Assembly (NCBI GenBank): GCA_902588975.1 | Contig: CACIRJ010000002.1 | Location: 1-64,000 of the forward strand | Source: an uncultured Pelagibacteraceae bacterium | GTDB lineage: Bacteria; Pseudomonadota; Alphaproteobacteria; Pelagibacterales; Pelagibacteraceae | Reading direction: 5' to 3' | DNA length: 64,000 bases | Part shown: one piece after another, positions 1 to 11,861 of the stretch | Layout: each line of letters starts with the position of its first letter | How positions within the stretch are numbered: the first letter of the stretch is position 1 | Made by a program: the position numbers and the translations under genes | Notes under the pieces: model-generated | What the model was told of the DNA's origin: nothing | Seen by the model: the letters and a program-made list of their open reading frames with translations, nothing else | The model's database searches: none

Positions 1-15
1 TGTATAAAAATTGTC

Positions 16-46
16 CCTTCCCTTTTTTATAACAAAAAGGGGAAGG
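16..46. repeat. 13-bp stem hairpin (CCTTCCCTTTTTT/AAAAAGGGGAAGG), possibly a terminator-like element
   Basis: Arms 16-28 and 34-46 pair along their full length with one G-T wobble; 5-nt loop ATAAC. Confidence 0.55.
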
Positions 47-166
47 TAGTTAATCAACAAAATTTTAAACAAAGAGGAAATGAAGATGTTTTATTATTTA
101 AAATTTTTGTTAATTATTTTTAATAAACTTTAATGACAAAAATATTTATAGATTGTTACAATTTAA

Positions 167-1006
167 TTAAAATAATTTAATCCCAATCACACCTATTAAA
201 ATAAATAAAATTGATATGATTTTTTTTAAATTGATACTTTCTTTTAATAAAAAATATCCAATAAATATTGATAATAAAATACTTGTTTCTCTTAAGGATG
301 TAACAACAGGTATTGGAGCTTTTGTAAATGCCCACACAGCCAAGGCATAACTAGCATATGATAATGTTACACCGTAAAAAAATATCATTTTACCGTCTCT
401 ATAAACCCTCTTAATAATATCTTTTTGTCCTCTTAAACTAAGAATAAATGGGAAAATCATAGCGTTTAAGATGAAAGACCAGCTGACAAAAGATATTGCA
501 GAATTACTCACTCTTGCACCATATCCGTCGATAAGTGAGTATGAGCCAATAAATAAACCTGTAATAAAAGAAAATTTAATTACATTTAAACTACTGTTTT
601 TATAATCAGAAATACCAAGAAAAAAAATTCCAAAACATATTAAAAAAATAGAGATCAAAATAAACTTATTTAAAACAACGCCTAAAAATAAAATTGAAAC
701 TACAGTTACAAATAAAGGCCCCGTACCTCTTGCTATGGGGTAGACTTTTGTCAAATCTCCGATTTCATATGATTTAAGCAAGAACCATTGATAGCCAATG
801 TGAACAACAATACTTGCGAAGATATAAGGTATACTTTCTATTGAGGGTGCGGGTAACAAGATGATTGCAACAATTGAAAAAGGTATATGACCTAAAATTA
901 TACCTGCTAGAGCAACTGCTTTATCCGAGTGTTTTTTGACCATGCCATTCCAAGTGGCATGAAGTAGTGCTGCCAATAGAACGACAGAAAATACTAATGT
1001 ATCCAT
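167..1006 (-). CDS. EamA/DMT-superfamily transporter
   Basis: 279 aa, about 10 hydrophobic segments, DMT-like start LLAALLHATWNGMVKK. Confidence 0.75.
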   Translation of the reverse strand: MDTLVFSVVLLAALLHATWNGMVKKHSDKAVALAGIILGHIPFSIVAIILLPAPSIESIPYIFASIVVHIGYQWFLLKSYEIGDLTKVYPIARGTGPLFVTVVSILFLGVVLNKFILISIFLICFGIFFLGISDYKNSSLNVIKFSFITGLFIGSYSLIDGYGARVSNSAISFVSWSFILNAMIFPFILSLRGQKDIIKRVYRDGKMIFFYGVTLSYASYALAVWAFTKAPIPVVTSLRETSILLSIFIGYFLLKESINLKKIISILFILIGVIGIKLF

Positions 1007-1014
1007 AAAGAGTA

Positions 1015-2218
1015 TTAATTCACTCTACCGTAAATATCTTGATATCTAACTATATCTGTCTCTTTTAAAATAGGTCCAGTTTGTATTTCAATAATTTTTA
1101 CTTTTTTCTCAAATTTGTTTTCTATTCGATGAATTGCCTCTCTTGGTATGAATATTTTTTCGCCTGGTTTTTTAAAGAAATTTTTCTTATTTAATGTAAT
1201 TAAAGGTTTTCCATCAGTAATAGTCCAATATTCAGATCGATGAAAATGTTTTTGTAAGCTTAATTTAGAGTTAGGATTAACTACTAATTCCTTTACTAGA
1301 AAGTTTTTACCCTCGTATAGGTTTGTATATCTTCCCCATGGTCTATGAAAAACATTTTTTTTCTTAAAGTATTTATTTTTATTTTTTTTATATATTTTTG
1401 ATATTTCAAACCAATTACCAAGATCTGACCACTGAATACTAAGTTTTATTGCATTTATATCTTTTGATTTTTCAAGAATTGCATAATCAAAAGAAATTTC
1501 CTTACATTTATCAAAGAATTTTTTATTCAAAAAATATGTATTATTTCTAATCTTTGATTTTTCCAAAGATTTTAGACATGCTTTATAAATACTAGTCTGA
1601 TATTTTATAAAGTTATTAATTATTGATGATTTTTTTAAGTAAAACATACCAGAGTTCCAATAACCTCCAGATTTAATTATCTTTTTGGCTTTTTTGCTCT
1701 GTTGGTTTTTCAATAAATTTAGTTACTTTATTTAATTTATTTATACTTTTTGTTTTAAGATATCCGTACTCATTAGATGGTCTTGTAGGTTTAATCCCAA
1801 ATATAAATATATTTTCATCACTTAAATTTTTAACATTATTTTTTAATGATCTTGTTAAAATACTTGGATTTTCAATTAAATGATCTGAAGTAAAAAACAT
1901 TATTGGTTGATCAGTTGGAATATCTTTAACTAAAGCACTTACTAAGATAGCTGGTGCTGTGTTTTTTTTTGCTGGTTCTAATATTATTTTATATTTTTTT
2001 ATTTTAGATTTTTTCAATGTTTTCTTAACATCTTTTAAATATTTAAGATTTGTACTGATAATTGGAAAATCGTAAGAGTTATTATTTATTCGCTCAAAAG
2101 CTTTTTGTAATAAACTCCAACCACCAAAATCAATAAATTGTTTTGCTTGAGTATTTTTTAAATTGGGCCAAAGTCGTGTTCCTGCACCACCACAAAGTAT
2201 TACAGGTCTAATTTTCAT
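1015..2218 (-). pseudogene. manC: mannose-1-phosphate guanylyltransferase/mannose-6-phosphate isomerase, split into two frames (ORFs 1673..2221 and 1015..1713)
   Basis: N-part PVILCGGAGTRLWP...FIEKP; C-part GGYWNSGMF...cupin HRPWGRYTNLYEG; the two ORFs overlap at 1673-1713 in different frames near A6/A5 runs (minus strand). Confidence 0.8.
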
Positions 2219-3936
2219 CAAATATCTGCGTAAGTTTTAACCTCGTTTTTACCACCTGGATGTGTAGGTGCACCTAAATAAGCTGGACCTACTGTTTGAG
2301 CATATTTCCAAAGAGTTCCGTTTCCAAAGTTCATTTTTCTTTGTTTCCATTTCTTTTTTCTCAAACTAAGCTCTTTTTTACTTAATCTAACGTTAATAGT
2401 CCCCTTTTTTGCATCTATATCAATTATATCTCCGTTCTTTAAAAGGGCTATTGGACCGCCTATAGAGGCCTCAGGACCCACATGACCGATACAGAAGCCT
2501 CTGGTAGCCCCAGAGAACCTTCCGTCTGTTATAAGGGCTACTTTCTCCCCTTTTCCTTGACCATAAATTGCAGCTGTTGTCTGCAACATTTCTCTCATTC
2601 CAGGACCACCTTTTGGACCTTCGTATCTAATTATAATTATATCACCGTCTTTGTATTTTCTTTCTTTTACAGCTTTGTAAGCTTTTTCTTCAGAGTCAAA
2701 ACATCTTGCTCTTCCAGTAAATTGTAATTTTTTCAAACCTGCAATTTTAACAATTCCACCTTCTGGAGCTAAATTACCTCTTAATCCAACAACTCCACCA
2801 GTTGGTGTAATTGGGTTTTTATAACTTCTCATTACTTTTTGTTTTGGATTAAATTTCACATTTTTTAAATTCTCTTTCATTGTCTTTCCTGTAACGGTCA
2901 TACAATCACCATGAATATATCCACCATCGTAAAGAGTTTTTAAAAGCATTGGAACTCCACCTGCTTCCCACATATCTTTTGCAACGTATTTTCCACCAGG
3001 TTTTAAATCAGCAAGATAAGGAGTTCTTTTAAAAATTTTTGCAACATCCATTAAATCAAATTTAATTCCAATTTCATTTGCAATAGCTGGTAAGTGTAAA
3101 CCTGCATTAGTAGATCCTCCTGTTGCAGCAACAACTGTAGCAGCATTTTCTAATGCTTTTCTTGTAACAATATCTCTTGGTCTGATATTTTTTTCTAAAA
3201 GTTTCATTACAGCTTTACCACTGTTAATCGCATACTTATGTCTTTCTTTATAAGGAGCAGGTGTTCCTGCTGAATATGGTAGGGCTAATCCAATTGCTTC
3301 TGAAACACATGCCATTGTATTTGCAGTAAATTGACCACCACATGCACCTGCACTTGGGCAAGCTTTTAATTCTAATTTTCTGAGAGCATGAGCTGTCATT
3401 TTTTTTGATGTATATTTTCCAACACCTTCAAAAACATCAACGACAGTTACATCCTTACCTTCAAATCTGCCTGGAAGTATTGAACCTCCATAAATAAATA
3501 CACTAGGAATATTTAATCTCACCATAGACATCATTAGACCTGGTAAAGATTTATCACAGCCAGCTAAACCAACTAAAGCATCATAACAATGACCTCTTAC
3601 AGTTAATTCAGTAGAGTCTGCAATTACATCTCTTGAAATCAGTGAAGATTTCATTCCTTCATGACCCATAGCGATACCATCAGTAACAGTTATTGTACAA
3701 AATTCTCTAGGAGTTCCTCCTGATGCATTTACACCTTGTTTTACAAATTGAGCTTGTTTCATTAAATTAATGTTGCATGGTGCAGCCTCATTCCACGTTG
3801 AAACAACACCAACAAAAGGTTTTGCTACATCTTTTTCCGTTAAATCCATTGCATAATAAAAGGATCTTTGTGGTGCTCTATCAGCACCTACAGTTGTATA
3901 TCTGCTTGGTAGTTTTTTTTTATTAAATTTCCGCAT
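2218..3936 (-). CDS. ilvD: dihydroxy-acid dehydratase
   Basis: 572 aa; [43 protein letters not shown]. Confidence 0.97.
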   Translation of the reverse strand: MRKFNKKKLPSRYTTVGADRAPQRSFYYAMDLTEKDVAKPFVGVVSTWNEAAPCNINLMKQAQFVKQGVNASGGTPREFCTITVTDGIAMGHEGMKSSLISRDVIADSTELTVRGHCYDALVGLAGCDKSLPGLMMSMVRLNIPSVFIYGGSILPGRFEGKDVTVVDVFEGVGKYTSKKMTAHALRKLELKACPSAGACGGQFTANTMACVSEAIGLALPYSAGTPAPYKERHKYAINSGKAVMKLLEKNIRPRDIVTRKALENAATVVAATGGSTNAGLHLPAIANEIGIKFDLMDVAKIFKRTPYLADLKPGGKYVAKDMWEAGGVPMLLKTLYDGGYIHGDCMTVTGKTMKENLKNVKFNPKQKVMRSYKNPITPTGGVVGLRGNLAPEGGIVKIAGLKKLQFTGRARCFDSEEKAYKAVKERKYKDGDIIIIRYEGPKGGPGMREMLQTTAAIYGQGKGEKVALITDGRFSGATRGFCIGHVGPEASIGGPIALLKNGDIIDIDAKKGTINVRLSKKELSLRKKKWKQRKMNFGNGTLWKYAQTVGPAYLGAPTHPGGKNEVKTYADI

Positions 3937-6563
3937 TATAGACTTTCTAAAGTATAATTTAATTTATTAACATCTTTTTCTAAATTAATAAAGTTAGACT
4001 TTTCTTGCTCAACAATATCATTTGGAGCTCTTTCAATAAAACTTTTATTATTTAGCCTTGTATTAATTTTTTCCATTTCTTTTTCAATTTTATTCTTTTT
4101 ATTTAGGAGTGTTTCTTTAATTTTTGACAAATCTACATCTTCATCAAAGTAAATTTTAAATATTTCACCTTTAATGACCAAGTTTGCTGAAGGTTTTTTA
4201 ATATCTTCAGTTACAAATTCATTAATTCTGCCAATTTTTTTTAATGTATTAGTGTTATTTTCAATAAATTTCTTAATTTCAGGATTTATTTTGTTCACTA
4301 GGATTTTAACAAATGATCCAGGGCTTATTTCTATTTCATTTTTAAAAGACCTTATAGATGAGACAAATTCTATTATTTCATTTACTTCATCAGAGTCTTT
4401 ATCTTTATTGGAGCTGGCTTCAGACCAGTTTTTTAACATAAGAAAATCATTTCCATCTTTATCCAATTTATTTTTCAACCATATTTCCTCGGTTAAAAAT
4501 GGAATGAATGGATGCAAAATAACTAGAATTTGAGTAAATATGAAACTAGCTACATTTCTTGTTTCTTCTATATTTTCATTATTCTCTGAGTAAAAGACAG
4601 TTTTAGATAACTCTAAATACCAATCACAGAACGAATGCCATACAAATTGATATGCAATTCTTGCCGCCTCATCAAATCGATAACTATCTATTGATTTTTT
4701 GATCTTTTCATTAGTGTTAGTGAATTCAACAAAAATCCATTTATTAATATTTAGTTTTAAATCATTAGGCGTTTCTATATTTTCAAATTTACAATCATTT
4801 TGAATTAGAAAATTGTTAGCGTTCCATATTTTATTTAAAAAATTTCTATAACCTTTAACTCTATCCTCTGATAATTTTACGTCTCGTCCAGGAGATGCCA
4901 TTGACAAAAGTGTAAATCTTAAAGCATCAGCACTATATTTTTCTATTAATTCTAATGGATCAATTACATTGCCTTTTGACTTTGACATTTTTTGACCTTT
5001 TTCATCTCTAACTAATGCATGAACATAAATATTTTTAAAAGGTTCTTTGTTTTGAAATTCCATTCCAAACATAATCATTCTTGCAACCCAAAAGAAAATG
5101 ATATCAAATCCTGTTACCAATACTGAAGTTGGATAAAATTTTTCTAAATATTCATTTTTTTCTGGCCATCCTAATGTTGCAAAAGGCCATAGACCAGATG
5201 AAAACCATGTATCAAGAACATCTGGATCTCTAATTAATTCAACATCTTTTTTATAGTGTTCTTTAGCTAATTTATGTGCCCCTTCTTCTGTTTCATCTAC
5301 AAATATTTCCCCATCAGGACCATACCATGCAGGTATTTGATGTCCCCACCAAAGCTGCCTAGAGATACACCAAGGTTCTATATTATCCATCCATTGAAAA
5401 TATGTTTTTGTCCAATTAACAGGAAAAAAATTGGTTGTTTTATTATTTACTATTTCTTTTGCTTTTATTGAAAGTTTCTTGGCATCTGCAAACCACTGTT
5501 CTGTTAAATAAGGTTCAATTATAGAATTAGATCTATCACCATAAGGAACTTTATTTTTAATTTTTTCTTCTTTAACAAATAAGTTTTTATCAGAAAGTTC
5601 TTTTAAAATTCTTTTTCTTGCTTCAAACCTATCAAGTCCAATATAATTATCAGGAGCATTTTCATTAATTTTTCCATCAGGAGTAAAAACATTTATGACT
5701 TCTAAATTATTTCTCTCCCCCACTTCATAATCATTGAAATCATGTGCTGGCGTAATTTTAACAGCTCCAGTACCTTGTTCAGGATCTGCATAATCATCTT
5801 CAATAATTTTTATTTTTCTATCAACAATTGGAACTATTACATTTTTATTTACTAATGATTTAAATCTTTCATCTGAGGGATTAACTGCAACTGCTGTATC
5901 TCCTAGCATGGTTTCTGGTCTAGTAGTTGCAATTGTTATAAATTTATCTGTCCCTTCTATTGGATAATTGATGTGGTATAACTTTGAATTAACCTCTCTT
6001 TGGTCTACTTCTAAATCTGATATTGCTGTTTTTAATACAGTGTCCCAATTTACTAATTTTTTTGATTTGTAAATTAATCCATTTTTGTACATTTCAACAA
6101 AAACTTTTAATACAGATTTTGATAGATTATCGTCCATCGTAAAGGCATTTCTAGACCAGTCACATGAACATCCTAATTTTTTTAATTGATTAATTATTAT
6201 GTCACCATATTGACCTTTCCATTCCCAAACTTTTTCGATGAATTTTTCTCTACCTAAATCATTTTTATCTATACCTTCAGATTTAAGTTTTTTTTCCACT
6301 AATGCCTGTGTAGCAATACCAGCATGGTCAGTTCCAGGTTGCCATAAAGTCTCAAAATTATTCATTCGATGATAACGAGTTAACAGGTCTTGAATAGAAT
6401 TATTTAATGCGTGACCCATATGAAGACTACCAGTTACATTTGGTGGCGGGATAACTATAGAAAATTGTTTTTTGTTGGATTTTGGTTTAAATAAATTTTT
6501 TTCTTCCCAATAAGAATAAATCTTATTTTCAACATTTTCGTGAATATATTTGTCTGAACTCAT
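3936..6563 (-). CDS. valS: valyl-tRNA synthetase
   Basis: 875 aa; [17 protein letters not shown] (HIGH), [12 protein letters not shown] (KMSKS), C-terminal coiled coil. Confidence 0.97.
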   Translation of the reverse strand: MSSDKYIHENVENKIYSYWEEKNLFKPKSNKKQFSIVIPPPNVTGSLHMGHALNNSIQDLLTRYHRMNNFETLWQPGTDHAGIATQALVEKKLKSEGIDKNDLGREKFIEKVWEWKGQYGDIIINQLKKLGCSCDWSRNAFTMDDNLSKSVLKVFVEMYKNGLIYKSKKLVNWDTVLKTAISDLEVDQREVNSKLYHINYPIEGTDKFITIATTRPETMLGDTAVAVNPSDERFKSLVNKNVIVPIVDRKIKIIEDDYADPEQGTGAVKITPAHDFNDYEVGERNNLEVINVFTPDGKINENAPDNYIGLDRFEARKRILKELSDKNLFVKEEKIKNKVPYGDRSNSIIEPYLTEQWFADAKKLSIKAKEIVNNKTTNFFPVNWTKTYFQWMDNIEPWCISRQLWWGHQIPAWYGPDGEIFVDETEEGAHKLAKEHYKKDVELIRDPDVLDTWFSSGLWPFATLGWPEKNEYLEKFYPTSVLVTGFDIIFFWVARMIMFGMEFQNKEPFKNIYVHALVRDEKGQKMSKSKGNVIDPLELIEKYSADALRFTLLSMASPGRDVKLSEDRVKGYRNFLNKIWNANNFLIQNDCKFENIETPNDLKLNINKWIFVEFTNTNEKIKKSIDSYRFDEAARIAYQFVWHSFCDWYLELSKTVFYSENNENIEETRNVASFIFTQILVILHPFIPFLTEEIWLKNKLDKDGNDFLMLKNWSEASSNKDKDSDEVNEIIEFVSSIRSFKNEIEISPGSFVKILVNKINPEIKKFIENNTNTLKKIGRINEFVTEDIKKPSANLVIKGEIFKIYFDEDVDLSKIKETLLNKKNKIEKEMEKINTRLNNKSFIERAPNDIVEQEKSNFINLEKDVNKLNYTLESL

Positions 6564-6678
6564 GGATAATTATTTTATAAATTAATCATATCAATAAACA
6601 ACAATGAAATTATCCGTTAAATTTATAGACTAAATTATAAAATTAATTATATATGTCCTCATTGAATATTTAATTCAT

Positions 6679-6752
6679 GGCAACGTGGCGGAATGGTTAC
6701 GCAGAGGATTGCAAATCCTTGTATCCCGGTTCGATTCCGGGCGTTGCCTCCA
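6679..6752 (+). tRNA. tRNA-Cys (GCA)
   Basis: Acceptor GGCAACG/CGTTGCC, anticodon loop ...ATTGCAAAT..., T-loop GGTTCGATTCC, encoded CCA. Confidence 0.93.
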
Positions 6753-6805
6753 CAATTTATTTTTGTTGAGATAATATGAAAAAAAAGTAAGTTGTGATTT
6801 TACAT

Positions 6806-6881
6806 TCCTCGGTAGCTCAGTTGGTAGAGCAGTTGACTGTTAATCAATTGGTCGCAGGTTCGAGTCCTGCCCGAGGAGCCA
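6806..6881 (+). tRNA. tRNA-Asn (GTT)
   Basis: Acceptor TCCTCGG/CCGAGGA, anticodon loop CTGTTAA, T-loop GGTTCGAGTCC, encoded CCA. Confidence 0.95.
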
Positions 6882-6893
6882 ATTTAAAATTTG

Positions 6894-7268
6894 TTATCCT
6901 GTTTTTGAAATATTTACCTGGTTGATCTGTATGTTTTTACTAAACTTAATTTTTTGATCTTGAGTAAGTTCAGAATAAACTTTAACTAAAAAATTATAGT
7001 TAACATTCATATGACCTTCTTTAGATTTTTCTAAATTTATCAAATATTCTGAAAAATCTTCAAAAAAATAGTTTATTGGTACTTTAAGATAGTTAGATAG
7101 TTGTAGTAATCTAATCGAACTTACACCATTTGTTCCTTTTTCATATTTTTGTATTTGTTGAAATGTAACATTTATTGCTTTTGCGACTTTAGTTTGAGTT
7201 AAACCTAAAGCCAAACGTCTAAGTTTTAATTTATTACCTAGATGTTTATTGAAATTTTCTTCCATCAA
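6894..7268 (-). CDS. XRE-family HTH transcriptional regulator
   Basis: HTH LRRLALGLTQTKVAKAINVTFQQIQKYEKGTNGVSS; start probably at the second Met (7265). Confidence 0.9.
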   Translation of the reverse strand: MMEENFNKHLGNKLKLRRLALGLTQTKVAKAINVTFQQIQKYEKGTNGVSSIRLLQLSNYLKVPINYFFEDFSEYLINLEKSKEGHMNVNYNFLVKVYSELTQDQKIKFSKNIQINQVNISKTG

Positions 7269-7375
7269 AGACCCCTCTTTAATTAAAAATAATAAGTTTA
7301 GTTAATAGAAATCAAAAAGTTATTTCAAGTAAAATAATTTTAAAAAGAATAATAATTTTTAAGATTTTATAAAGC

Positions 7376-7381
7376 TGTCAA
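7376..7381 (-). promoter_or_regulatory. candidate -35 (TTGACA) of a promoter for the XRE regulator
   Basis: Consensus TTGACA on minus strand followed by AT-rich sequence; -10 is not clear. Confidence 0.25.
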
Positions 7382-7410
7382 GCGACTTTTTAGCAATTTA
7401 GTTATAATTT

Positions 7411-8145
7411 TTATAATATTTGGCTCAAAAAAAGCTTTGTTCTGTCGCTTTTTGGGTTAGCAAAAAACTCTTTTGTTTCTGCCTGTTCTACAATCATACC
7501 TTCATCCATAAAAATAACTTCATCTGCAACTTCTTTTGCAAACCCCATTTCGTGTGTTACGACAATCATAGTCATACCAGCCTTAGCTAAATTAACCATT
7601 GCATCTAAAACTTCTTTAATCATTTCTGGATCTAATGCAGATGTTGGTTCATCAAAAAGCATTATTTTTGGCTCCATACATAACGCTCTTGCTATTGCGC
7701 ATCTTTGTTGTTGACCACCAGAAAGTTGGCCAGGATATTTGTATGCTTGATCAGCAATTTGAACTTTTTCTAAATGTTTTAAAGCTAATGCTTCAGCATC
7801 TTTTTTGGGCATTTTTTTTACCCATATAGGTGCTAACGTGCAATTATCTAATATTGATAAATGAGGAAATAAATTAAACTGTTGAAATACCATTCCAACC
7901 TCAGCTCTTATTTGTTCTATATTTTTTGTCTCTTCGGTTAATTCAGTGCCATCAACTACAATTGACCCTTCTTGGTGTTCTTCAAGTCTATTAATACATC
8001 TAATTAATGTCGATTTACCTGAACCAGAGGGACCACAAACAACAATTTTTTTGTTTTTTTCAACGTCTAAATTAATGTTTTTTAAGACTTGGAAATCTCC
8101 AAACCATTTATTCATTTCTTTTATTTGAATTATTTTATCTGACAT
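7411..8145 (-). CDS. aapP: general L-amino-acid ABC transporter ATP-binding protein
   Basis: Walker [18 protein letters not shown] signature, Walker [14 protein letters not shown]. Confidence 0.93.
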   Translation of the reverse strand: MSDKIIQIKEMNKWFGDFQVLKNINLDVEKNKKIVVCGPSGSGKSTLIRCINRLEEHQEGSIVVDGTELTEETKNIEQIRAEVGMVFQQFNLFPHLSILDNCTLAPIWVKKMPKKDAEALALKHLEKVQIADQAYKYPGQLSGGQQQRCAIARALCMEPKIMLFDEPTSALDPEMIKEVLDAMVNLAKAGMTMIVVTHEMGFAKEVADEVIFMDEGMIVEQAETKEFFANPKSDRTKLFLSQIL

Positions 8146-9587
8146 TATCTCTCAGTTTTATATTTTTGCTCTAAATTATAACTATATTTACTCATTGCAT
8201 AGCAAATAATAAAAAATACTATTGATGCAAATACATATCCTTCCATTGCAAAACCTAACCATTCAGGATTTGTTTTTGCTAAATTAAGCATTCCAACAAT
8301 TTCCAACAGTCCTACAACAAAAATTAGAGGTGTATCTTTTACAAGTGCCAAGAAAGTATTTGCTATACCTGGAATTACTAATTTAAGGGCTTGTGGCAAA
8401 ATCACAAATATATGCATTTTCCAGTAACCCATTCCTAAAGATTTTGCAGCATCATATTGTCCTCTAGGTAAAGCCTGTAAACCACCTCGAATTACCTCTG
8501 CTACATATGCGGCTTCAAATAATGATATTGCAATTATAACTCTTACTAGTTTGTCGATAAACATATCCTCTGGTAGAAACATCGGAAACATTACTGATGA
8601 CATAAATAAAACTGTGATTAAAGGTACCCCTCTCCAAAATTCTATAAATCCTATAGAAATATATTTAATTATAGGTAAATCAGATCTTCTACCTAAAGAT
8701 AAGAATAAACCTATTGGAAAACAGAATATTAAACAAAAAAATGAAACTATAAAAGTTAACGATAATCCGCCCCAAGCTCCTGTTTCAACCCATTCGAAGG
8801 CTTGTATCTTTCCTAATTCAATTAGTTCTTCATAAAAAAATATATATTTCAATAATATATAAATCGTGATCGGTATTATTAAAAAATAATACATTTTAAA
8901 TTTTGAAGGGATAAAGAAACCTATTATAATAGAGATCACTGCTGCAATAATTCCATATGAAAAATCAAAAAATATTGGACCACCAGAAATAAAAAAGAAT
9001 ATAAATAAAAAAGCAATAATTGGATAAACAACAACATAATACAATGTTAGATATTTTTTGAATTTTTCTGATGCAAAAAATCCAACTCCACCAAGAAAAG
9101 CAAGGGCAATAAATGATAAATTTATTCTCCACTGTTCTGCATTTGGATACATTCCATACATAAATCTATTAAACCAAATTTTTATATAAGCCCAACATGC
9201 TCCAGATCCAGAACAAGCATCTTTTGAATCACCAGCAAAATTTGCATCAATTATGAACCAACTTAAAAGCGGTGGAATTGATTTTATAACCGCAAAAATA
9301 ATTAATAATGATAAAAGAGCGTTAAATTTATTTGTATTAATATTCTTATTAATAATGTCTAAAAATTTTATACCCGAATATTCAATTCTAATTAAATGCA
9401 AACCAATGAAGCCTATAATAAGAGGTAAAAAATAACTTATTGTTCCCGGTAAAAAGCTAGTCAAATCCAAATTGAAAAAAGAGTTCGAGAATACAATTAA
9501 AATACTAAGAGAAAATAAACTAATACCTGAATACAAATATGCGTATAGATTATTTTTGTCTGGTGATAAAAAATTTAATTTATTCAT
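8145..9587 (-). CDS. aapM: general L-amino-acid ABC transporter permease
   Basis: 480 aa; C-terminal permease motif [29 protein letters not shown]. Confidence 0.92.
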   Translation of the reverse strand: MNKLNFLSPDKNNLYAYLYSGISLFSLSILIVFSNSFFNLDLTSFLPGTISYFLPLIIGFIGLHLIRIEYSGIKFLDIINKNINTNKFNALLSLLIIFAVIKSIPPLLSWFIIDANFAGDSKDACSGSGACWAYIKIWFNRFMYGMYPNAEQWRINLSFIALAFLGGVGFFASEKFKKYLTLYYVVVYPIIAFLFIFFFISGGPIFFDFSYGIIAAVISIIIGFFIPSKFKMYYFLIIPITIYILLKYIFFYEELIELGKIQAFEWVETGAWGGLSLTFIVSFFCLIFCFPIGLFLSLGRRSDLPIIKYISIGFIEFWRGVPLITVLFMSSVMFPMFLPEDMFIDKLVRVIIAISLFEAAYVAEVIRGGLQALPRGQYDAAKSLGMGYWKMHIFVILPQALKLVIPGIANTFLALVKDTPLIFVVGLLEIVGMLNLAKTNPEWLGFAMEGYVFASIVFFIICYAMSKYSYNLEQKYKTER

Positions 9588-10732
9588 TATTTTTCTTTAA
9601 TAGCTATTTTTTTATTATACCAATTCATAAATATTGAGATTGTTATGCTTAAAGTTAAATAAGTTAACATTGTAATGGAAACAATTTCAATTGCTCTTCC
9701 TGTTTGCATCAAAGCAGTTCCTGCAAAAACAAGTACTAGGTCTGGATATGCAATAGCAGCAGCAAGTGAAGAATTTTTTGTTAAATTTAAATATTGGTTG
9801 GTTGTTGGAGGAATTATAATTCTCAAAGCTTGTGGCATTACAACTAATTTAAGAACTTGGTTAGGAGTTAAACCAATTGAAGCTGCAGCTTCTTTTTGAC
9901 CTTTGCTTACACCTTGAACACCTGCTCTTACACATTCAGCTATAAATGTTGCTGTATACAAAGATAGGGCTAATGCTAGAGAAATTAATTCAGGTGGTAA
10001 TTTTAGACCACCTTTAAAAGTAAAGGATGTTTTTGATAATTGTTCAATTACTGGTATTTGAACAGATACATCTACTCCACCTAGAAAAAAACTTAACAAT
10101 GGCAAAATAATTAAAAGACCAATAGATATTGATAAAACTGGTGTTTGAATACCTTGATTTTCCTGCTTTTTTTTAGCGTATAATCTTACAAAAATTATTG
10201 CGATGATTGCTGCTATTACTGAATAAATAAAAATATCTAGATTGTTCCAAACAAAAGCTGGAACAAAAAAACCTTTTATAGTTAAAAAGAAAACTCCAAA
10301 CATTGGTTCTGCTTTTTCGGGTAAAGGTAATGCCCTCAATGCAGCAAAATACCAGAAAAATATCTGCAATAACAAAGGAATGTTTCTGAAAAATTCTACA
10401 TAAATTGCTGCGGTTCTTTCTATAAGGTAATTATTTGATAATCGAGCTATTCCAACAATAACTCCAATTATTGTTGCAAACACAATTCCAATAACTGAAA
10501 CTAAAATAGTATTTAATAATCCAACTAGATAAGCTCTAAAATAAGAATGTGAGCCATCATATTCTATTAGTGAAAACTGTACATCAAATGAAGATTCCTG
10601 AGATAAAAAACCGTAACCAAATGTGATTCCTCTATTTTCCATATTAACTTGGGCGTTGTATGAAAAGAAACCAAACACTAGAATAACAACTACTAATGTA
10701 AGTAACTGGGGTAATATTTTCTTAAAGTTCAC
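9587..10732 (-). CDS. aapQ: general L-amino-acid ABC transporter permease
   Basis: 381 aa; ATFIAECVRAGVQGVSKGQKEAAASIGL. Confidence 0.92.
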   Translation of the reverse strand: MNFKKILPQLLTLVVVILVFGFFSYNAQVNMENRGITFGYGFLSQESSFDVQFSLIEYDGSHSYFRAYLVGLLNTILVSVIGIVFATIIGVIVGIARLSNNYLIERTAAIYVEFFRNIPLLLQIFFWYFAALRALPLPEKAEPMFGVFFLTIKGFFVPAFVWNNLDIFIYSVIAAIIAIIFVRLYAKKKQENQGIQTPVLSISIGLLIILPLLSFFLGGVDVSVQIPVIEQLSKTSFTFKGGLKLPPELISLALALSLYTATFIAECVRAGVQGVSKGQKEAAASIGLTPNQVLKLVVMPQALRIIIPPTTNQYLNLTKNSSLAAAIAYPDLVLVFAGTALMQTGRAIEIVSITMLTYLTLSITISIFMNWYNKKIAIKEK

Positions 10733-10748
10733 AATTAGTATGGTTTAT

Positions 10749-10776
10749 AAAAAAAAGGGCTAGAAAAATCTAGCCC
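10749..10776 (-). terminator. intrinsic-terminator-like hairpin downstream of aapJ
   Basis: Minus strand GGGCTAGA-TTTT-TCTAGCCC (8-bp perfect stem) followed by 8 T. Confidence 0.85.
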
Positions 10777-10800
10777 TCTTTATATTCTTTTTAAAAAGAA

Positions 10801-11841
10801 TTATCTTGCTGGTGGTACGTAAAGTATTCCACCTTTTGTCCATAACTCATTTGGACCTCTGTCAGGTAGAATTCCAGTATCAGCTATATTTCTTTTATAG
10901 CTTTCACCGTAGTTACCAACTTGCTTGATTATTCTTAAACTCCATTCATTATCTAAGCCTAGAGCAGCACCTAATTCACCTTCAGCACCAACTAGTCTTT
11001 TTACAGCTGGATTATCTGAAGTTTTCATAGAATCAGCATTTGCTGATGTTACACCGTACTCTTCGGCTTCGATCATAGTATTTAGTGACCATCTTACGAT
11101 ATCTTCCCAAACAGAATCACCTTGTCTTACAACTGGGCCTAATGGCTCTTTTGAAATTGTTTCAGGTAATACCATGTGGTCATCTGGATTGCTCAATTTA
11201 ATTCTTTGAGCAGCTAAACCAGATTTATCAGTAGTATATGTATCACATCTACCAGCATCATAAGCAGCTACAACTTCGTCAGCTTTTTCAAAAGTGACTG
11301 GCTCATATTTAATTCCTTTTGAATTAAAGAAATCTCTCATATTAAGCTCTGTTGTAGTTCCAAGGTTAGTACATGCAGATACACCAGCTTTAAAATCATT
11401 AACTGATGAAATTCCTGAATTTTTTCTAACCATAAAACCTTGACCATCATAGAAGTTTACTCCTACGAAAGTAAGACCGATATCCGCATCCCTTGAAAGA
11501 GTCCAAGTTGTGTTTCTTGATAGAATATCTATCTCGTTAGATGTTAATGCAGTAAATCTTTCTTTAGCACTTAGCGGAGTAAATTTAACTTTACTTGCAT
11601 CACCTAGTACTGCAGCAGCTACTGCTCTACATACATCAACGTCAACACCAGTCCAGTTTCCTGCAGCATCAGCATTAGAAAATCCTGGCAGACCTTGTGA
11701 AACACCACATCTCACAAAACCTTTTTTCTGAGTGTTTTTAAGAGTTTTTGACTTTTTTGCAGCCATAGTTTCTGTTGTAAAAGTAAATAGAACAGCAAAC
11801 ATAGCAACAACTGAAGTCAATCGTTTTACTAATTTAAACAT
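10801..11841 (-). CDS. aapJ: general L-amino-acid ABC transporter substrate-binding protein
   Basis: 346 aa with signal peptide; VRCGVSQGLPGFSNADAAGNWTGVDVDVCRAVAAA. Confidence 0.95.
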   Translation of the reverse strand: MFKLVKRLTSVVAMFAVLFTFTTETMAAKKSKTLKNTQKKGFVRCGVSQGLPGFSNADAAGNWTGVDVDVCRAVAAAVLGDASKVKFTPLSAKERFTALTSNEIDILSRNTTWTLSRDADIGLTFVGVNFYDGQGFMVRKNSGISSVNDFKAGVSACTNLGTTTELNMRDFFNSKGIKYEPVTFEKADEVVAAYDAGRCDTYTTDKSGLAAQRIKLSNPDDHMVLPETISKEPLGPVVRQGDSVWEDIVRWSLNTMIEAEEYGVTSANADSMKTSDNPAVKRLVGAEGELGAALGLDNEWSLRIIKQVGNYGESYKRNIADTGILPDRGPNELWTKGGILYVPPAR

Positions 11842-11861
11842 TATATATTCCTCTTGTTTAT

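Noticed and set aside
1690-1695. Programmed -1 ribosomal frameshift (A_AAA_AAG) in manC
   Set aside because: The A6 tract is in the wrong codon register and the needed shift is +1 (or deletion of one A).
2482-2727. 81-aa plus-strand ORF antisense to ilvD
   Set aside because: Lies fully inside the highly conserved ilvD gene; low-complexity translation with no recognisable domain.
4174-4533. 119-aa plus-strand ORF antisense to valS
   Set aside because: Shadow ORF of the valS C-terminal region; no domain-like pattern.
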